The notes: generated from the sequence alone by a model not told the origin. A stretch of DNA of 64,000 bases from RGDT01 sp964630925 (GCA_964630925.1 CAZVZK010000015.1:42820-106819); one strand, 5' to 3'. Positions 24,673-33,833 are shown, counted from the first letter of the stretch. Numbers and translations are program-made.

Positions 24673-27600
24673 ATGCCGGAAGCCGGTGACCTCGACGCCC
24701 TCGTCTCCCTGTGGCAACGCGCCCGCGACGAAGGGCGCGACCCCACGGCGGAGGAGCTGTGCGCCGAGTGCCCGCACATGGCCGTCGAGCTGCAGCGCCG
24801 CATCGACGTCCTCCGCCGCCTCGAGGACTGGGGCCGGCAACGCAAGGTAGGCGACGGCACACGCCACGACGGCCTCGCCGACGGCCCCGCCACCTTCCCG
24901 CAGCCCGAGGCCCCCGCACCGCCCGCCCCCATCCTCGCCGAGGGCCCCCCAGGGTACGAGCTGCTCGGCGTCCTCGGGCGCGGCGGGATGGGCATCGTCT
25001 ACCGCGCCCGCCAGGTCGGCCTCAACCGCGTCGTCGCCCTGAAGATGATCCTCGGCGGCAGCCACGCCGGCGCCGAGGAGCGCATGCGCTTCCTCGCCGA
25101 GGCCGAGGTCGTCGCCGCCCTCCGCCACCCCGGCATCGTGCAGGTCCACGACTTCGGCACCTTCAACGGCATCCCCTACTTCGCCCTCGAATTCTGCCCC
25201 GGCGGCTCCCTGGAGGAGCGTCTCCAGGGCAAGCCCCTCCCGCCCGCCGCCGCCGCCGAGCTGACCCACATGCTCGCCGAGGCGGTGCAGCACGCCCACG
25301 AGGCGGGCATCATCCACCGCGACCTCAAGCCCGGGAACATCCTGCTCCGCTCCCGCGCGCCGCTCTCCGGCACCCTGACCCGGCCCCCCTTCGGCGGCCC
25401 GCCGTCCGATGATGCCATCACCCAGGTCTGGGACTTCGACCCCCTGGTGACCGACTTCGGGTTGGCCCGCCGCATCGAGAGCCAGACCGGCATCACCCGC
25501 CCCGGCGCCGTCATGGGCACGCCGAGCTACATGTCGCCCGAGCAGGGCCGCGGCGACGCCGTCGGCCCCCCCACCGACATCTACGCCCTCGGTGCCATGC
25601 TCTACGAGATGCTCACCGGGCGCCCGCCGTTCCAGGGGGCCACGCCGCAGGAGACCCTCGTCCAGGTCGCCGTCCTCGACCCCGTCGCCCCGCGCACCCT
25701 CAACCCCGCCGTCCCCCGCGACCTGGAGACCATCTGCCTGAAGTGCCTCGAGAAGGACGCACGCAAACGCTACCCCTCGTGCCGAGAGCTGGCGGACGAC
25801 CTCGCCCGCTTTCGTCGCGGCGAGCCCATCCTCGCCCGTCCCGTCGGCCCGTGGGGCCGCCTCGCCCGCTGGTGCCGCCGCAACCCCACCGTCGCCTCCC
25901 TTGTCGGTGCCGTCATCGGCGTCACCGTCGCGGCGCTCATCGCCATCACCGTCCTGTGGCGGGATGCCGCCTCCGCCCGCGACCGCGCCATCGCCCAGGA
26001 GAAGCTGACGCAGAAGGAGCGCGACGCCGCCCGCGACGAGCGCAACCGCGCCGAGACGCTGCTGTACGCCAGCCAGCTCGCCCTCGCCCAGCGGGAGATC
26101 GAACGCGGCAACCTGTCCCTCGCCCTGCGCCACCTCGACGCCTGCCGCTGGGACCTCCGCGGCTGGGAGCACCGCCTTCTGTACACGCGCATCCACCAGG
26201 GGCAGGTCCGCTTCGAGGGCCACGACGGCCCCGTCCTCGCCGTCGCCGCCACGGCCGACCTCGTCCTCACCGGCGGCGCCGATCGTGTCGCCCGCCTCTG
26301 GAATGGCGCCACGGGCGCGACCCGGTTCGACCTCCGCTGCCCCGCCGCCGTCGCCGCCGTCACCCTGACCCCGCGCTACGCCGTCGCCGGCACCGAGGAG
26401 GGCGGCCTCGTCGTCTGGGACACCCGGGACGGCAAGCAGTTGGCCTCCCTCAACGCCCACGACGGCGCCGTGGTCGGCCTCGCGGTCCTACCGGGCGGAC
26501 GCCTCGTGAGCGCCGGCCGCGACCAGACGGTGCAGATCCGCGGCATGCCGGACCTCCAGTCCGTGCGAGACCTCAAGGGCGCCGACGAGAACCTGACCTG
26601 CCTGGCCGCCAGCGCCGACGGCAGGTACGTGGCCGCCGGCGACCAGATCGGCACGCTGCGTGTGTGGGAGGTGGCGACGGGCAAGGTGAAGTTCACGGCA
26701 AACGCCGGCCCCGACAGGGTGTGGTGCGTCACCTTCTCGCCGGACGCCCGGATCGTCGCGACGGGGGGGCACGACAAGGCCGTCCGCCTCTGGGACACCT
26801 CCAGCGGGGAATCCGTGGCCATCCTGCTCGGCCCGCGCCGGCACGTCCCGGCGCTGGCCTTCAGCCCCGACGGCACGCGCCTGGCCGCCGGCGGCCCCGA
26901 CGACGTGCTCCGGGTGTGGGAGCTGCCGTCGCGCCGGGAGATGCCCTCCGTCGAGCTGGTCGCCGGCGGCGTGGGCGCCGCCGCGTGGTGCCCCCGTGGC
27001 CGGCGCCTGTGGTGCGGGGGGGCCGACGGCACGTTGCGCGCCGTGGACCCCTGGGGCGAGATGTTCCCCGGCCCACGCCACCGCGGCGAGGTGTCGGCCG
27101 TCGCGTGGTCTCCCGAGGGCGTGCTGACCAGCGCCGGCTGGGACAGCATCGTGCGGGTCGGCCACACCGCCCTGCGCGGCCACGACGGCGAGGTCGCCGC
27201 CCTGGTGTACGCCGGCGGACGCCTCTTCACCGGAGGCGCCGATGGCGCCATCCGCGAGTGGGGCGAGGACGGGCGGCCAGGCAAGATGCTCGCCGCCCAC
27301 GAGGGCGGCGTCAACGGGCTGGCGGCCGTCCCCGGCGGGGTGCTCGCCAGCTGCTCCGCCGACGGCACCGTCCGGCTGTGGGACATGAAGTCCGGGCAGG
27401 ACGTCCTCAAGCTCCACGCCGGCATCGAGCTGTCCGCCGTCGCCTGCTCGCCCGACGGACGGCTCCTGGCCGCCGCCGGCACGTCGGGCGAGGTCCTGGT
27501 GTGGCGCCGCGAGAGGGGCGAGCTGGCCCATCAGTTAAAGGCCCACACCGCCGGGGTGCGCTGCCTCGCGTTCTCGCCCGACGGGAGGCTGCTCGCGTCG

Positions 27601-28263
27601 GCGGGAGAGGACCAGTCCGTCGTCCTCTGGGAGGTCGCCGAGGGCAGGCTGGCCCGCGTCCTGGAGGGGCACACGCTGCCGGTCAACAGCCTGGCGTGGA
27701 GCGCGGACGGCTCGCGCCTCGTCAGCGCCGGGGAGGACGGCCAGTTGTCGGTGTGGGACCACGCCTCGGGCATGCGTCTGTTGAGCGTGCCCGCCCACAA
27801 GGGGACGGCGAGCTGCCTGGCCTTCGGCCCCGGCGACGTGCTCGCGAGCGGCGGCTATGACCGCACGGTGCGTCTTTGGGACGCCCGCCTGGGGATGTCC
27901 CGCCTTGTCTTGCAGCGCCATCCCGTCCCGCTCGTGGACCTCGCCGCCGTCGAGGGAGGCCTGCTGGCCGGGACGGACAAGGCGGGGCAGAAGGTGGCGT
28001 GGAGCGCGACGACCGGCCGGCTGACTGAGCCGCCGGCCGAGGCCGAGCCGGCGGGCCCGGGGCCGCTCGAGGTCGGGCTGACGGCGCAGGGCGAGCCGCG
28101 TGTGATCGCCCGCGCCGCCCGTGCAGCCTGCGCGCGGGAGTGTGCGGCGGCCCTGGCCCGGATGAACGACGGGCCGCTGTGGCGCCTCGGGCGCGGCCTG
28201 GAGGCGGTGCGGGCCGGCCAATGGCTGGCGGCGGCGCACCACCTCCGTCGCATCGCCGATTGA
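24673..28263 (+). CDS. Ser/Thr protein kinase with C-terminal WD40 propeller
   Basis: 1196 residues. Kinase domain at about 95-385: GRGGMGIVY glycine loop (102-110), VALK with Lys124, HRDLKPGN with Asp217, DFG at 261-263 and GTPSYMSPEQ. A single membrane segment (about 413-435, GAVIGVTVAALIAITVLW) anchors it, followed by a short coiled region. From about residue 510 some 14 WD40 repeats follow (VRLWDTSSG, LRVWELPS, VRLWDMKSG, VVLWEVAEG, LSVWDHASG). It is a planctomycete sensor-type kinase with the propeller outside the membrane. No substrate gene is evident next to it. Its stop is three bases from the convergent PH-domain gene stop. Confidence 0.95.
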   Translation: MPEAGDLDALVSLWQRARDEGRDPTAEELCAECPHMAVELQRRIDVLRRLEDWGRQRKVGDGTRHDGLADGPATFPQPEAPAPPAPILAEGPPGYELLGVLGRGGMGIVYRARQVGLNRVVALKMILGGSHAGAEERMRFLAEAEVVAALRHPGIVQVHDFGTFNGIPYFALEFCPGGSLEERLQGKPLPPAAAAELTHMLAEAVQHAHEAGIIHRDLKPGNILLRSRAPLSGTLTRPPFGGPPSDDAITQVWDFDPLVTDFGLARRIESQTGITRPGAVMGTPSYMSPEQGRGDAVGPPTDIYALGAMLYEMLTGRPPFQGATPQETLVQVAVLDPVAPRTLNPAVPRDLETICLKCLEKDARKRYPSCRELADDLARFRRGEPILARPVGPWGRLARWCRRNPTVASLVGAVIGVTVAALIAITVLWRDAASARDRAIAQEKLTQKERDAARDERNRAETLLYASQLALAQREIERGNLSLALRHLDACRWDLRGWEHRLLYTRIHQGQVRFEGHDGPVLAVAATADLVLTGGADRVARLWNGATGATRFDLRCPAAVAAVTLTPRYAVAGTEEGGLVVWDTRDGKQLASLNAHDGAVVGLAVLPGGRLVSAGRDQTVQIRGMPDLQSVRDLKGADENLTCLAASADGRYVAAGDQIGTLRVWEVATGKVKFTANAGPDRVWCVTFSPDARIVATGGHDKAVRLWDTSSGESVAILLGPRRHVPALAFSPDGTRLAAGGPDDVLRVWELPSRREMPSVELVAGGVGAAAWCPRGRRLWCGGADGTLRAVDPWGEMFPGPRHRGEVSAVAWSPEGVLTSAGWDSIVRVGHTALRGHDGEVAALVYAGGRLFTGGADGAIREWGEDGRPGKMLAAHEGGVNGLAAVPGGVLASCSADGTVRLWDMKSGQDVLKLHAGIELSAVACSPDGRLLAAAGTSGEVLVWRRERGELAHQLKAHTAGVRCLAFSPDGRLLASAGEDQSVVLWEVAEGRLARVLEGHTLPVNSLAWSADGSRLVSAGEDGQLSVWDHASGMRLLSVPAHKGTASCLAFGPGDVLASGGYDRTVRLWDARLGMSRLVLQRHPVPLVDLAAVEGGLLAGTDKAGQKVAWSATTGRLTEPPAEAEPAGPGPLEVGLTAQGEPRVIARAARAACARECAAALARMNDGPLWRLGRGLEAVRAGQWLAAAHHLRRIAD

Positions 28264-28266
28264 GCG

Positions 28267-28842
28267 TCAGGACGCCTTGCCGCCCTGGATGACCGCCGCC
28301 ACGGCCGCGGGGGCGGGCACGCCCATCAGGGCCGCCTGGCGCTTCGTGCCGCCGTCGCACGTGAGCATCACGTCGCCGACGCCCATGACCGAGAGCAGAG
28401 GCCCCTGCTCGACGTGGACGCTCGTGATGTCCTTGAGCGGGATCTCGGCCCCCTCGCGCCGCCAGACGCCGGACTCGATCCGCACCTTGCGCGTGGTGAT
28501 GAGGATCAGCGTCCCCGCCATCCGCATCCACCAGAACGCGAAGCGCGAGGCCACGGCCAACCCGCACAGCACCAGCACCAGGCCGACGGTGGAATTCGAG
28601 GTCGCGAACGCCCACCCCGCGGCCGCCAGGCAGGCCACGGTGAGCAGGACGTAGGCCAGGCACCGGAAGGGGTAGCGGGAGAACATGCTCGGCGTGAGCC
28701 GCGCCAGCTCGCGCTCCGGCTCCTCCACGGGGGCGGCGGGCACGGGCACGGGCACGGCCACGACCGCCGCGGGCACGGCGGCCATCGGCTCGGCGGGGGC
28801 GGGCTCGACAACGGCCCTGTCGTCAACGACGGCGGTGGACAT
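28267..28842 (-). CDS. PH-domain-like membrane protein
   Basis: 191 residues from the ATG at 28842, preceded by a strong AAGGAGAGG. After a Pro/Ala/Val-rich N-terminus (about 45 residues) come two membrane segments (YVLLTVACLAAAGWAFA and TVGLVLVLCGLAVASR). A bacterial PH-like module follows (ILITTRKVRIESGVWRREGA, EIPLKDITSVHVEQGPLLS, VGDVMLTCDGG). Such proteins are thought to bind lipid or build membrane scaffolds. It starts 20 bases after the stop of the membrane protein at 28863, in one operon. Confidence 0.78.
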   Translation of the reverse strand: MSTAVVDDRAVVEPAPAEPMAAVPAAVVAVPVPVPAAPVEEPERELARLTPSMFSRYPFRCLAYVLLTVACLAAAGWAFATSNSTVGLVLVLCGLAVASRFAFWWMRMAGTLILITTRKVRIESGVWRREGAEIPLKDITSVHVEQGPLLSVMGVGDVMLTCDGGTKRQAALMGVPAPAAVAAVIQGGKAS

Positions 28843-28862
28843 GGTCCTCTCCTTTATCGGTG

Positions 28863-29642
28863 TCACGCCGGCCCGCCGGCGGTCACGACCTGTTCGGCGG
28901 GCTGGTCGGGCTTCAGCGCGATCAGCTGCTGGATCGCCGCGAGCTTCGCCCCGACGAACAGCACGTTCTTGACCGTGTACTCGGCACGCTTGGCCCCGGA
29001 GGTGACGATGTGCACGTCGCCCGTGCCGAGTCCAAGGATGTAGTGGCGGAACAGGTCCGCCTGCAGCTTGTCCACCGACATGCCGTGCGTGTCGAACGCG
29101 TGCTCCCCGTCGCCCAGCACCGAGTGGTAGATCATCTGCCCCGGGCGGAACTCCCAGTAGGTGAAGCGGTCGAAGAACAACACCGCCGACGCCCAGACGA
29201 CGAAGAGCGCCGCGGAGAACATCACGTAGAACCCCAGGTTCATGAAGATGGCCAGCTCGCCCAGCGCCGTCAGGATCGGCTCCCACCAGCGCATGTAGGC
29301 CAGGAACAGCGCCAGGGCCACGGCGACGGCCACGAACGTCAGCGACGACGTCCCCCGGACCGAGAAGTGCGTGATCACGATGACGAGGAAGAACACGAAG
29401 GTGAAGACCACCCCGAGGCTCTTGTTCGGGTGGATCTTCACCGCGTATTCGGCGCCGTCGGGGCCGGTGAACAGGAACGGCACCCCCTGCGCCCACGTCA
29501 TGAGGGCGAACACGAAGCCGACGGCCCACACGGGCCACCAGTAGAAGATCGGCGAATGGCTGTAGAGGCGCACCTCGCGCGGCGCTGTCGCCGCGGGGGC
29601 GAGCGCCTCGGGCGGTGACTGTTGCGTCAAGACCGTGCTCAT
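28863..29642 (-). CDS. Four-to-five-helix membrane protein, paralogue of the gene at 62464
   Basis: 259 residues from the ATG at 29642 (GGAGGG upstream); the frame reaches 29711 but those codons have no features. Hydrophobic helices start at IFYWWPVWAVGFVFALMTW, then NKSLGVVFTFVFFLVIVITH, FVAVAVALALFLAYM and an FSAALFVVWASAVLFFDR pair. A soluble tail has YWEFRPGQMIYHSVLGDGEH and FRHYILGLGTGDV, which reads like a PH-type fold. The same order recurs in the 289-residue protein at 62464-63333. Function unknown; the following PH-like gene suggests a joint role at the membrane. Confidence 0.75.
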   Translation of the reverse strand: MSTVLTQQSPPEALAPAATAPREVRLYSHSPIFYWWPVWAVGFVFALMTWAQGVPFLFTGPDGAEYAVKIHPNKSLGVVFTFVFFLVIVITHFSVRGTSSLTFVAVAVALALFLAYMRWWEPILTALGELAIFMNLGFYVMFSAALFVVWASAVLFFDRFTYWEFRPGQMIYHSVLGDGEHAFDTHGMSVDKLQADLFRHYILGLGTGDVHIVTSGAKRAEYTVKNVLFVGAKLAAIQQLIALKPDQPAEQVVTAGGPA

Positions 29643-29744
29643 GGCGTCCCTCCGGGGATGTGGCCGGCGCTCGCCCGGCCTCAATTCCATGAGGGGACGC
29701 CTTTTGCACATGGCGTGCCGTCGCCCCGCGGGGACGCCGAATGC

Positions 29745-29801
29745 GTTTCCGCGAGGAATCCCACTGCCCCGAGGGCAGCGGGATTCACGCCTGGCGGAAA
29801 C
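29745..29801. repeat. Long hairpin downstream of the redoxin gene
   Basis: A nested stem: GTTTCCGC (29745-29752) with GCGGAAAC (29794-29801) outside, GAATCCC/GGGATTC and CTGCCC/GGGCAG inside (29756-29786) around a CGA loop. It lies 12 bases after the stop of the redoxin gene in transcription order. Without a T run it is not a classical terminator; it may end transcription or be a REP-like repeat. Confidence 0.6.
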
Positions 29802-29812
29802 TCAGCTCCCGA

Positions 29813-30508
29813 TCAGCGTCGCCGCGCCAGCTCCACGAGCAGCGTGCGCCCATCGGTGAACGGCTCGTCGCCCCGGTTCGCCCAGAACACCTTGCCATCC
29901 CGCCCGATCAGCAGCGTGCAGTGCGTCGGGTCGCCCCCCTTGCCGTCACGGGCGCGGCGGTAGGCGCCGTACGCCTCTGCCACCGTGTTGTCGGGGTCCG
30001 ACAGGACCGTGAACGCGAACGCCCCGTACTGCCTGTAGCGCTGGCGCGTCAGCGCCGGCGGGTCCGGGCTGACCGCCACCACGTCCGCGCCCAGCTCGCG
30101 CAGCTTCCCGATGTCCTTGTTCAGCCCGAACAGCTGGCTGACGCAGTGGTCGCAGGTGTAGCCGTAGTAGAACACCAGCACCAGCGGCCCGGCCTTCCGG
30201 GCCGACAGGGCCCACGGGGTGTCGTCGCTGGCGGTGAGCGTGAAGTCCGGCGCCGCCTTCCCCAGCAGGGGATGCACCTGTGTCGCCTGCGGCTCGAAGG
30301 ACGGGTCGTCCACCAGCTCGGCCAGCTCGCCGCTCAGGGGCGTGAAGCCGCGCCGCCTCAGGTCGGCCTCGGCCTCCTTCGCCAGGTCCGGCCCGCGGTC
30401 CGGCGGGTACAGGGCGCGATACCCCGCCCACCCCAGGAGCCCTGCCGCCGCCAGCAGCAGGGCGGCGAGGATGAAGTGTGTCTGGCGCGTGTGTGTGTTC
30501 TCGCTCAT
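29813..30508 (-). CDS. Membrane-anchored redoxin / AhpC-TSA thioredoxin-fold protein
   Basis: 231 residues from the ATG at 30508. One N-terminal membrane helix (FILAALLLAAAGLLGWAGY) is followed by a linker and a thioredoxin-fold domain: KAAPDFTLTASDD, LVLVFYYGYTCDHCVSQLFG, ELGADVVAVSPDPPALTRQR, AFAFTVLSDPDNTVAEAYG and LIGRDGKVFWANRG. The CDHC site is the likely redox centre. It probably reduces peroxides or disulfides outside the cytoplasmic membrane. It begins 19 bases after the SUMF1-like gene stop, so both share a transcript. The codons upstream of 30508 in frame are low-complexity. Confidence 0.83.
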   Translation of the reverse strand: MSENTHTRQTHFILAALLLAAAGLLGWAGYRALYPPDRGPDLAKEAEADLRRRGFTPLSGELAELVDDPSFEPQATQVHPLLGKAAPDFTLTASDDTPWALSARKAGPLVLVFYYGYTCDHCVSQLFGLNKDIGKLRELGADVVAVSPDPPALTRQRYRQYGAFAFTVLSDPDNTVAEAYGAYRRARDGKGGDPTHCTLLIGRDGKVFWANRGDEPFTDGRTLLVELARRR

Positions 30509-30527
30509 GCCTTCGGCCCCCGCGGCG

Positions 30528-31538
30528 TCACCGCCCGCGACGCTTCTTCGGCGCCTCCGCGCCGCGCCACTCCAGCAGCACGCGGAAGCCCATGTCGTGG
30601 TCGCGGTGGTCGGGGTCGAAGCTGCTGCGGTCCGCCGTCCGCGCCCGCCGCGCCTCCTGCCCGTACGTCCCGCCGCGGGCGTTGCGCCGCCCGCTCTCCT
30701 CGGCCACGGCGGGCGGGACGACGACGCGGTCGGCGTTCCAGTCGCCACACCACTCCCAGGTGTTGCCCGTCATCTCGTGCAGCCCGAACGCATTGGGCGG
30801 CAGCGACCCGCACGGCACCGGACGGCCCAGGTAACTCTTCGAGCGCTCGCTGCCGGCCTTGTAGTTGACCAGCTTCGGGCTGATCTCCGCCCCGTGCGGG
30901 TACGGCGCCATGCGCGACGCCTCCCCCCGGCAGGCGTACTCCCACTCCAGCTCGGTCGGCAGGCGGTACACGCGGCCCGCGTCCTTCTCCGCCGGCAGAT
31001 CGTTCAAGAGGGCGCAGAAGGCCGAGGCGTCGTGCCAGCTCACGCGCTCGACGGGGAAATCCGACGTGTCCATCCCCTCGACGCGCTGCTTCATCCGCCC
31101 CGTCGATTTGAACCCGCTCGGACGCTTCCCCGCCACCGTAAAGTACTGCCGCTGCGTCACCGCCGTGCGCCCCATGTAATAGGCAGGCATCGGCACCTTG
31201 CGGCGTGGCGACTCGTCGTCGTAGCGCCCCTCCTCGTCCGTCGGCGACCCCGTCAGCAGCTCGCCCGGCGGGATCAGCACGAGGTCCATCCCCACGGAGT
31301 TGGTGAGCGTCGGCATCAGGGGTTGGACGCCGGCGGCGAGCAGCGCCCACACGCGCGACTCCATCTCCAGACGCTTCTTCCCCTCCTTGAGGCCACGCAT
31401 CTGGCGGACGAGGCGCATCAGCTCGGCGGGGCCGGGCTGGCCGTGCTCCTCCAGCCAGTCGGAGGTGACGAGCCACAGGGCGTCATCGTCGGGCCTCTCG
31501 TGCAGGCCCGCGAGCAATCCGACCAGCTCGGCTTCCAT
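30528..31538 (-). CDS. TIGR02996-domain SUMF1-like protein without the catalytic cysteines
   Basis: 336 residues from the ATG at 31538, which has AAAAGGGG eight bases upstream; the in-frame ATG at 31556 contains that site. The TIGR02996 part (LVGLLAGLHERPDDDALWLV, TSDWLEEHG) covers about residues 4-40. The SUMF1 domain follows (NSVGMDLVLIPPGELLTGSP, YYMGRTAVTQRQYF, VYRLPTELEWEYACRGEA, GLHEMTGNTWEWCGDWN, DHDMGFRVLLEWR). The C-terminal GGTYGQEARRARTADRSSFD stretch lacks cysteine where the paralogue at 17579 has two, so formylglycine formation is unlikely. Probably a binding module. Confidence 0.82.
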   Translation of the reverse strand: MEAELVGLLAGLHERPDDDALWLVTSDWLEEHGQPGPAELMRLVRQMRGLKEGKKRLEMESRVWALLAAGVQPLMPTLTNSVGMDLVLIPPGELLTGSPTDEEGRYDDESPRRKVPMPAYYMGRTAVTQRQYFTVAGKRPSGFKSTGRMKQRVEGMDTSDFPVERVSWHDASAFCALLNDLPAEKDAGRVYRLPTELEWEYACRGEASRMAPYPHGAEISPKLVNYKAGSERSKSYLGRPVPCGSLPPNAFGLHEMTGNTWEWCGDWNADRVVVPPAVAEESGRRNARGGTYGQEARRARTADRSSFDPDHRDHDMGFRVLLEWRGAEAPKKRRGR

Positions 31539-31583
31539 GTTCAGGCCCCTTTTCATCGGTGAGAGGCCCTCGGCCCACTCGCC

Positions 31584-32039
31584 CTACCGCAGCGGGCAGC
31601 GCTCGAGGACGAGGTACCCCGCGTCCTCCATGCCGAGCCGCTTGTACGTCTGCTGGGCGGCGTCGTTGTGACGCTCGACGTAGAGGCGGATGCCGGCGAC
31701 GTCGCCGCGGCGCCGTGCCTCCTCGATGACGTGATTGTACAGGGCCTTGAAGACGCCGGCGCGGCGGGCGTCGGGGTGGACGTAGACGGACTGGATCCAC
31801 CACAGCCAGCCGTCGCGCCAGTCGCTCCACTCCAGCGTGATCATCAACTGGCCGACCACGCGCCCGCCCACGTCGGCCAGGTAGTAGGTGGCGCGCGAGG
31901 GGTCGGACAGGACGGCGCGGACGCCGCGTTCGAGGACCGCGGCGTCCAGCGTCTTGCCCTCGCTCTCGGTGGCGAGGCGGGAGTTGTAATCGACGATGAC
32001 GGCCAGGTCGTCGGGCCGGGCGGTGCGGATGGTCAGCAT
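31584..32039 (-). CDS. GNAT-family N-acetyltransferase
   Basis: 151 residues. N-terminal MLTIRTARPDDLAVIVDYN, the strand VVGQLMITLEWSDW and the acetyl-CoA region SVYVHPDARRAGVFKALYNHV define the GNAT fold; the late LYVERHNDAAQQTYKRLGM is also typical. The substrate is not identifiable. The gene starts 5 bases past the stop of the zinc-ribbon membrane protein without its own clear ribosome site, which suggests translational coupling. Confidence 0.87.
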   Translation of the reverse strand: MLTIRTARPDDLAVIVDYNSRLATESEGKTLDAAVLERGVRAVLSDPSRATYYLADVGGRVVGQLMITLEWSDWRDGWLWWIQSVYVHPDARRAGVFKALYNHVIEEARRRGDVAGIRLYVERHNDAAQQTYKRLGMEDAGYLVLERCPLR

Positions 32040-32043
32040 GGCG

Positions 32044-32721
32044 TCACAATTCGTCGGGGACGCTGATGATGGCCTGGCACTTCTGGCACTTGAAGCGCTT
32101 GCCGGCGGAGCCGGCGGGGATGCGGTACTCCGACCCGCACTCGTTGCACGACACCATCGGCGTGCCGCCCTTGGGCGCCGCGGTGACGCGCTCGACGGGG
32201 GCGGACGCCGGTGCCGGGACGCTCCGCGAAGAAGCCGGGGGGGGCGCGTGGGCCGCGCCGCCGCCCCCGGAGCCGCCACCTGTGGACTTGCGGAGGCGGT
32301 CGATCTCATCGAGGATGTCGTGCTTGAAGTCCTCGTAGTTGGTGATGTTCCCCTTGCAGCCGATGACCAGGACGTTGTTCGCCGTCGTAACGATGAGGTA
32401 GGTGTGCTTCATGAAGAGGCACATGAGCAGGAAGATGAGGCCCAGGCCACAGAAAATCAGGGTCGCAAAGCCGAGGGCAAGCAACACCGGGTTCGGTGTG
32501 GTCAGGAGGGTGACACCGGTGATCTCATTCAGCGGGACGGTGGTGAAACGCTCGCTGATGAAGAACTTGGTGCGTTCGACCACGCGTGTGGCCGTCATCA
32601 TCATGCGCGACGAGCCCCAGTAGCTCCACTGGTAACCCTGCCAGGGGGTGATGCCCACGGAGGCGCCGCTGACCTCCGCCAGGACCTCTTCGCGGTCGTC
32701 GTCGCGCTTGGACTTGGCCAT
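32044..32721 (-). CDS. PH-like membrane protein with C-terminal zinc ribbon
   Basis: 225 residues from the ATG at 32721 (GGGAGAGAAAC upstream). A short cytoplasmic start leads to a strand region (RFTTVPLNEITGVTLLTTPN), a hydrophobic hairpin (LLALGFATLIFCGLGLIFLLM), another strand (YLIVTTANNVLVIGCKG) and a disordered Gly/Pro/Ser linker. The tail holds a zinc ribbon (CNECGSEYRIPAGSAGKRFK, then CQKC) of the kind found at the start of many planctomycete proteins. Role unknown. First gene of a unit with the GNAT gene. Confidence 0.7.
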   Translation of the reverse strand: MAKSKRDDDREEVLAEVSGASVGITPWQGYQWSYWGSSRMMMTATRVVERTKFFISERFTTVPLNEITGVTLLTTPNPVLLALGFATLIFCGLGLIFLLMCLFMKHTYLIVTTANNVLVIGCKGNITNYEDFKHDILDEIDRLRKSTGGGSGGGGAAHAPPPASSRSVPAPASAPVERVTAAPKGGTPMVSCNECGSEYRIPAGSAGKRFKCQKCQAIISVPDEL

Positions 32722-32865
32722 GTTTCTCTCCCGATGGGTGCGTTCTGACCGCACATCTTACCCCGCCCGCCCCGCTTTTCCAGCCCCGCCGGACGCTTTT
32801 CACCCCGCCGTGCGCCGCCGGACTCATATGATCCCTGCGACCCGCAATCACTCGCAAGCCTCACT

Positions 32866-32885
32866 CGGGCCCCTCACGGGGCCCG
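32866..32885. repeat. Variant REP-like hairpin with an all-G/C stem
   Basis: A perfect 8-base stem, CGGGCCCC/GGGGCCCG, around TCAC. Read on the minus strand it follows the GGCGAG head also carried by the RAYT-linked repeats, with GTGA in the loop but a different stem sequence. Confidence 0.55.
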
Positions 32886-32900
32886 CTCGCCTGGAGAAGA

Positions 32901-32929
32901 CACGGCACGCTTACGCCGTGCCGCTTGCC
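32901..32929. repeat. Solo half-element of the RAYT-linked REP
   Basis: CACGGCACGC and GCCGTGCCGC around TTAC: one REP in the same form as the right half of the 100-bp elements at 37.3, 38.1 and 44.1 kb, without the partner half or the spacer. It has one change in the head (GGCAAG for GGCGAG on the minus strand). Confidence 0.75.
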
Positions 32930-32960
32930 TCGTTCGATCCCACCCTTCCCTGGAGGTTGT

Positions 32961-33833
32961 ATGAGCCGCGCCGCCACCGAGTACCGCTACGAGAAGCTCA
33001 CCTGGCCCGAGGCGCAGGAGGCCGCCGGCCTCGGCAAGGTGTGCCTCGTCCCGTGCGGCTCCGTCGAGCAGCACGGCCACCACCTGCCCCTCGACGTGGA
33101 CATCGTCTGCCCGCAGGGCATCGCCTTCGGGGCGGGCAAGGCCGTCCCCGACAAGCTGCTCATCCTGCCGCCTGTGTGGTACGGCTACACCGGCCACGTC
33201 ATGGACTTCCCAGGAACCATCAACACGCATTACGAGACCTTCATCAACCAGACGATCGACATCGGCAAATCCCTCGCGCACCACGGCTTCAAGAAGATCA
33301 TCTTCCTGAACGGCCACGGGTCGAACATGCCCAACCTCGACCTCGCCGCCAGGCGGGTGAACCTGGAGACCGACGCCGAGTGCGTCCTGGTCGCGTGGTG
33401 GAACCTCCTCGCCGTGGACAAGGAGTTCTTCCCGAAGTGGAGGCAGAGCAAATTCCCCGGCGGCTGCGCCCACGCCTGCGAGCTGGAGACCTCGCTGTAC
33501 ATGTATCTGGACGGCGACAACGTCCGCATGGACCGCATCAAGAACGGCGACATCTCGTTCAACAACGACAACAGCCCGTTCATGTGGGTGGACCTCTTCG
33601 GCGCAGGCCCGGCGACGGTCATCTCGTGGACGAGCAGTTACTCCGAGACGGGCGTCCTCGGCGAGCCGGAGCTGGCGACGGCGGAGAAGGGCCGTCAGGT
33701 GTACGAGGAGGCGGTCAAGCAGCTCGTGCGCTTCGTGACGTGGTGGAAGGACAGGCCGAAGGACGTGCGCCGCGACCCGCACCGCCCGCGCCCGACGACC
33801 CCCATGCCGTGGGGGCAGCTCTCGGCGGAGTGA
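32961..33833 (+). CDS. Creatininase-family amidohydrolase
   Basis: 290 residues from the ATG at 32961 (TGGAGG seven bases upstream). Family motifs are LVPCGSVEQHGHHLPLDVD (metal ligands Glu, His and Asp), GYTGHVMDFPGTI, IIFLNGHGSNMPN and HACELETSLYMYL. Creatininase relatives hydrolyse cyclic or linear amides, including creatinine and FAPy-type intermediates; the substrate here is open. It stands alone, with a REP-like element ahead of it and a gene-poor decayed stretch behind. Confidence 0.88.
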   Translation: MSRAATEYRYEKLTWPEAQEAAGLGKVCLVPCGSVEQHGHHLPLDVDIVCPQGIAFGAGKAVPDKLLILPPVWYGYTGHVMDFPGTINTHYETFINQTIDIGKSLAHHGFKKIIFLNGHGSNMPNLDLAARRVNLETDAECVLVAWWNLLAVDKEFFPKWRQSKFPGGCAHACELETSLYMYLDGDNVRMDRIKNGDISFNNDNSPFMWVDLFGAGPATVISWTSSYSETGVLGEPELATAEKGRQVYEEAVKQLVRFVTWWKDRPKDVRRDPHRPRPTTPMPWGQLSAE

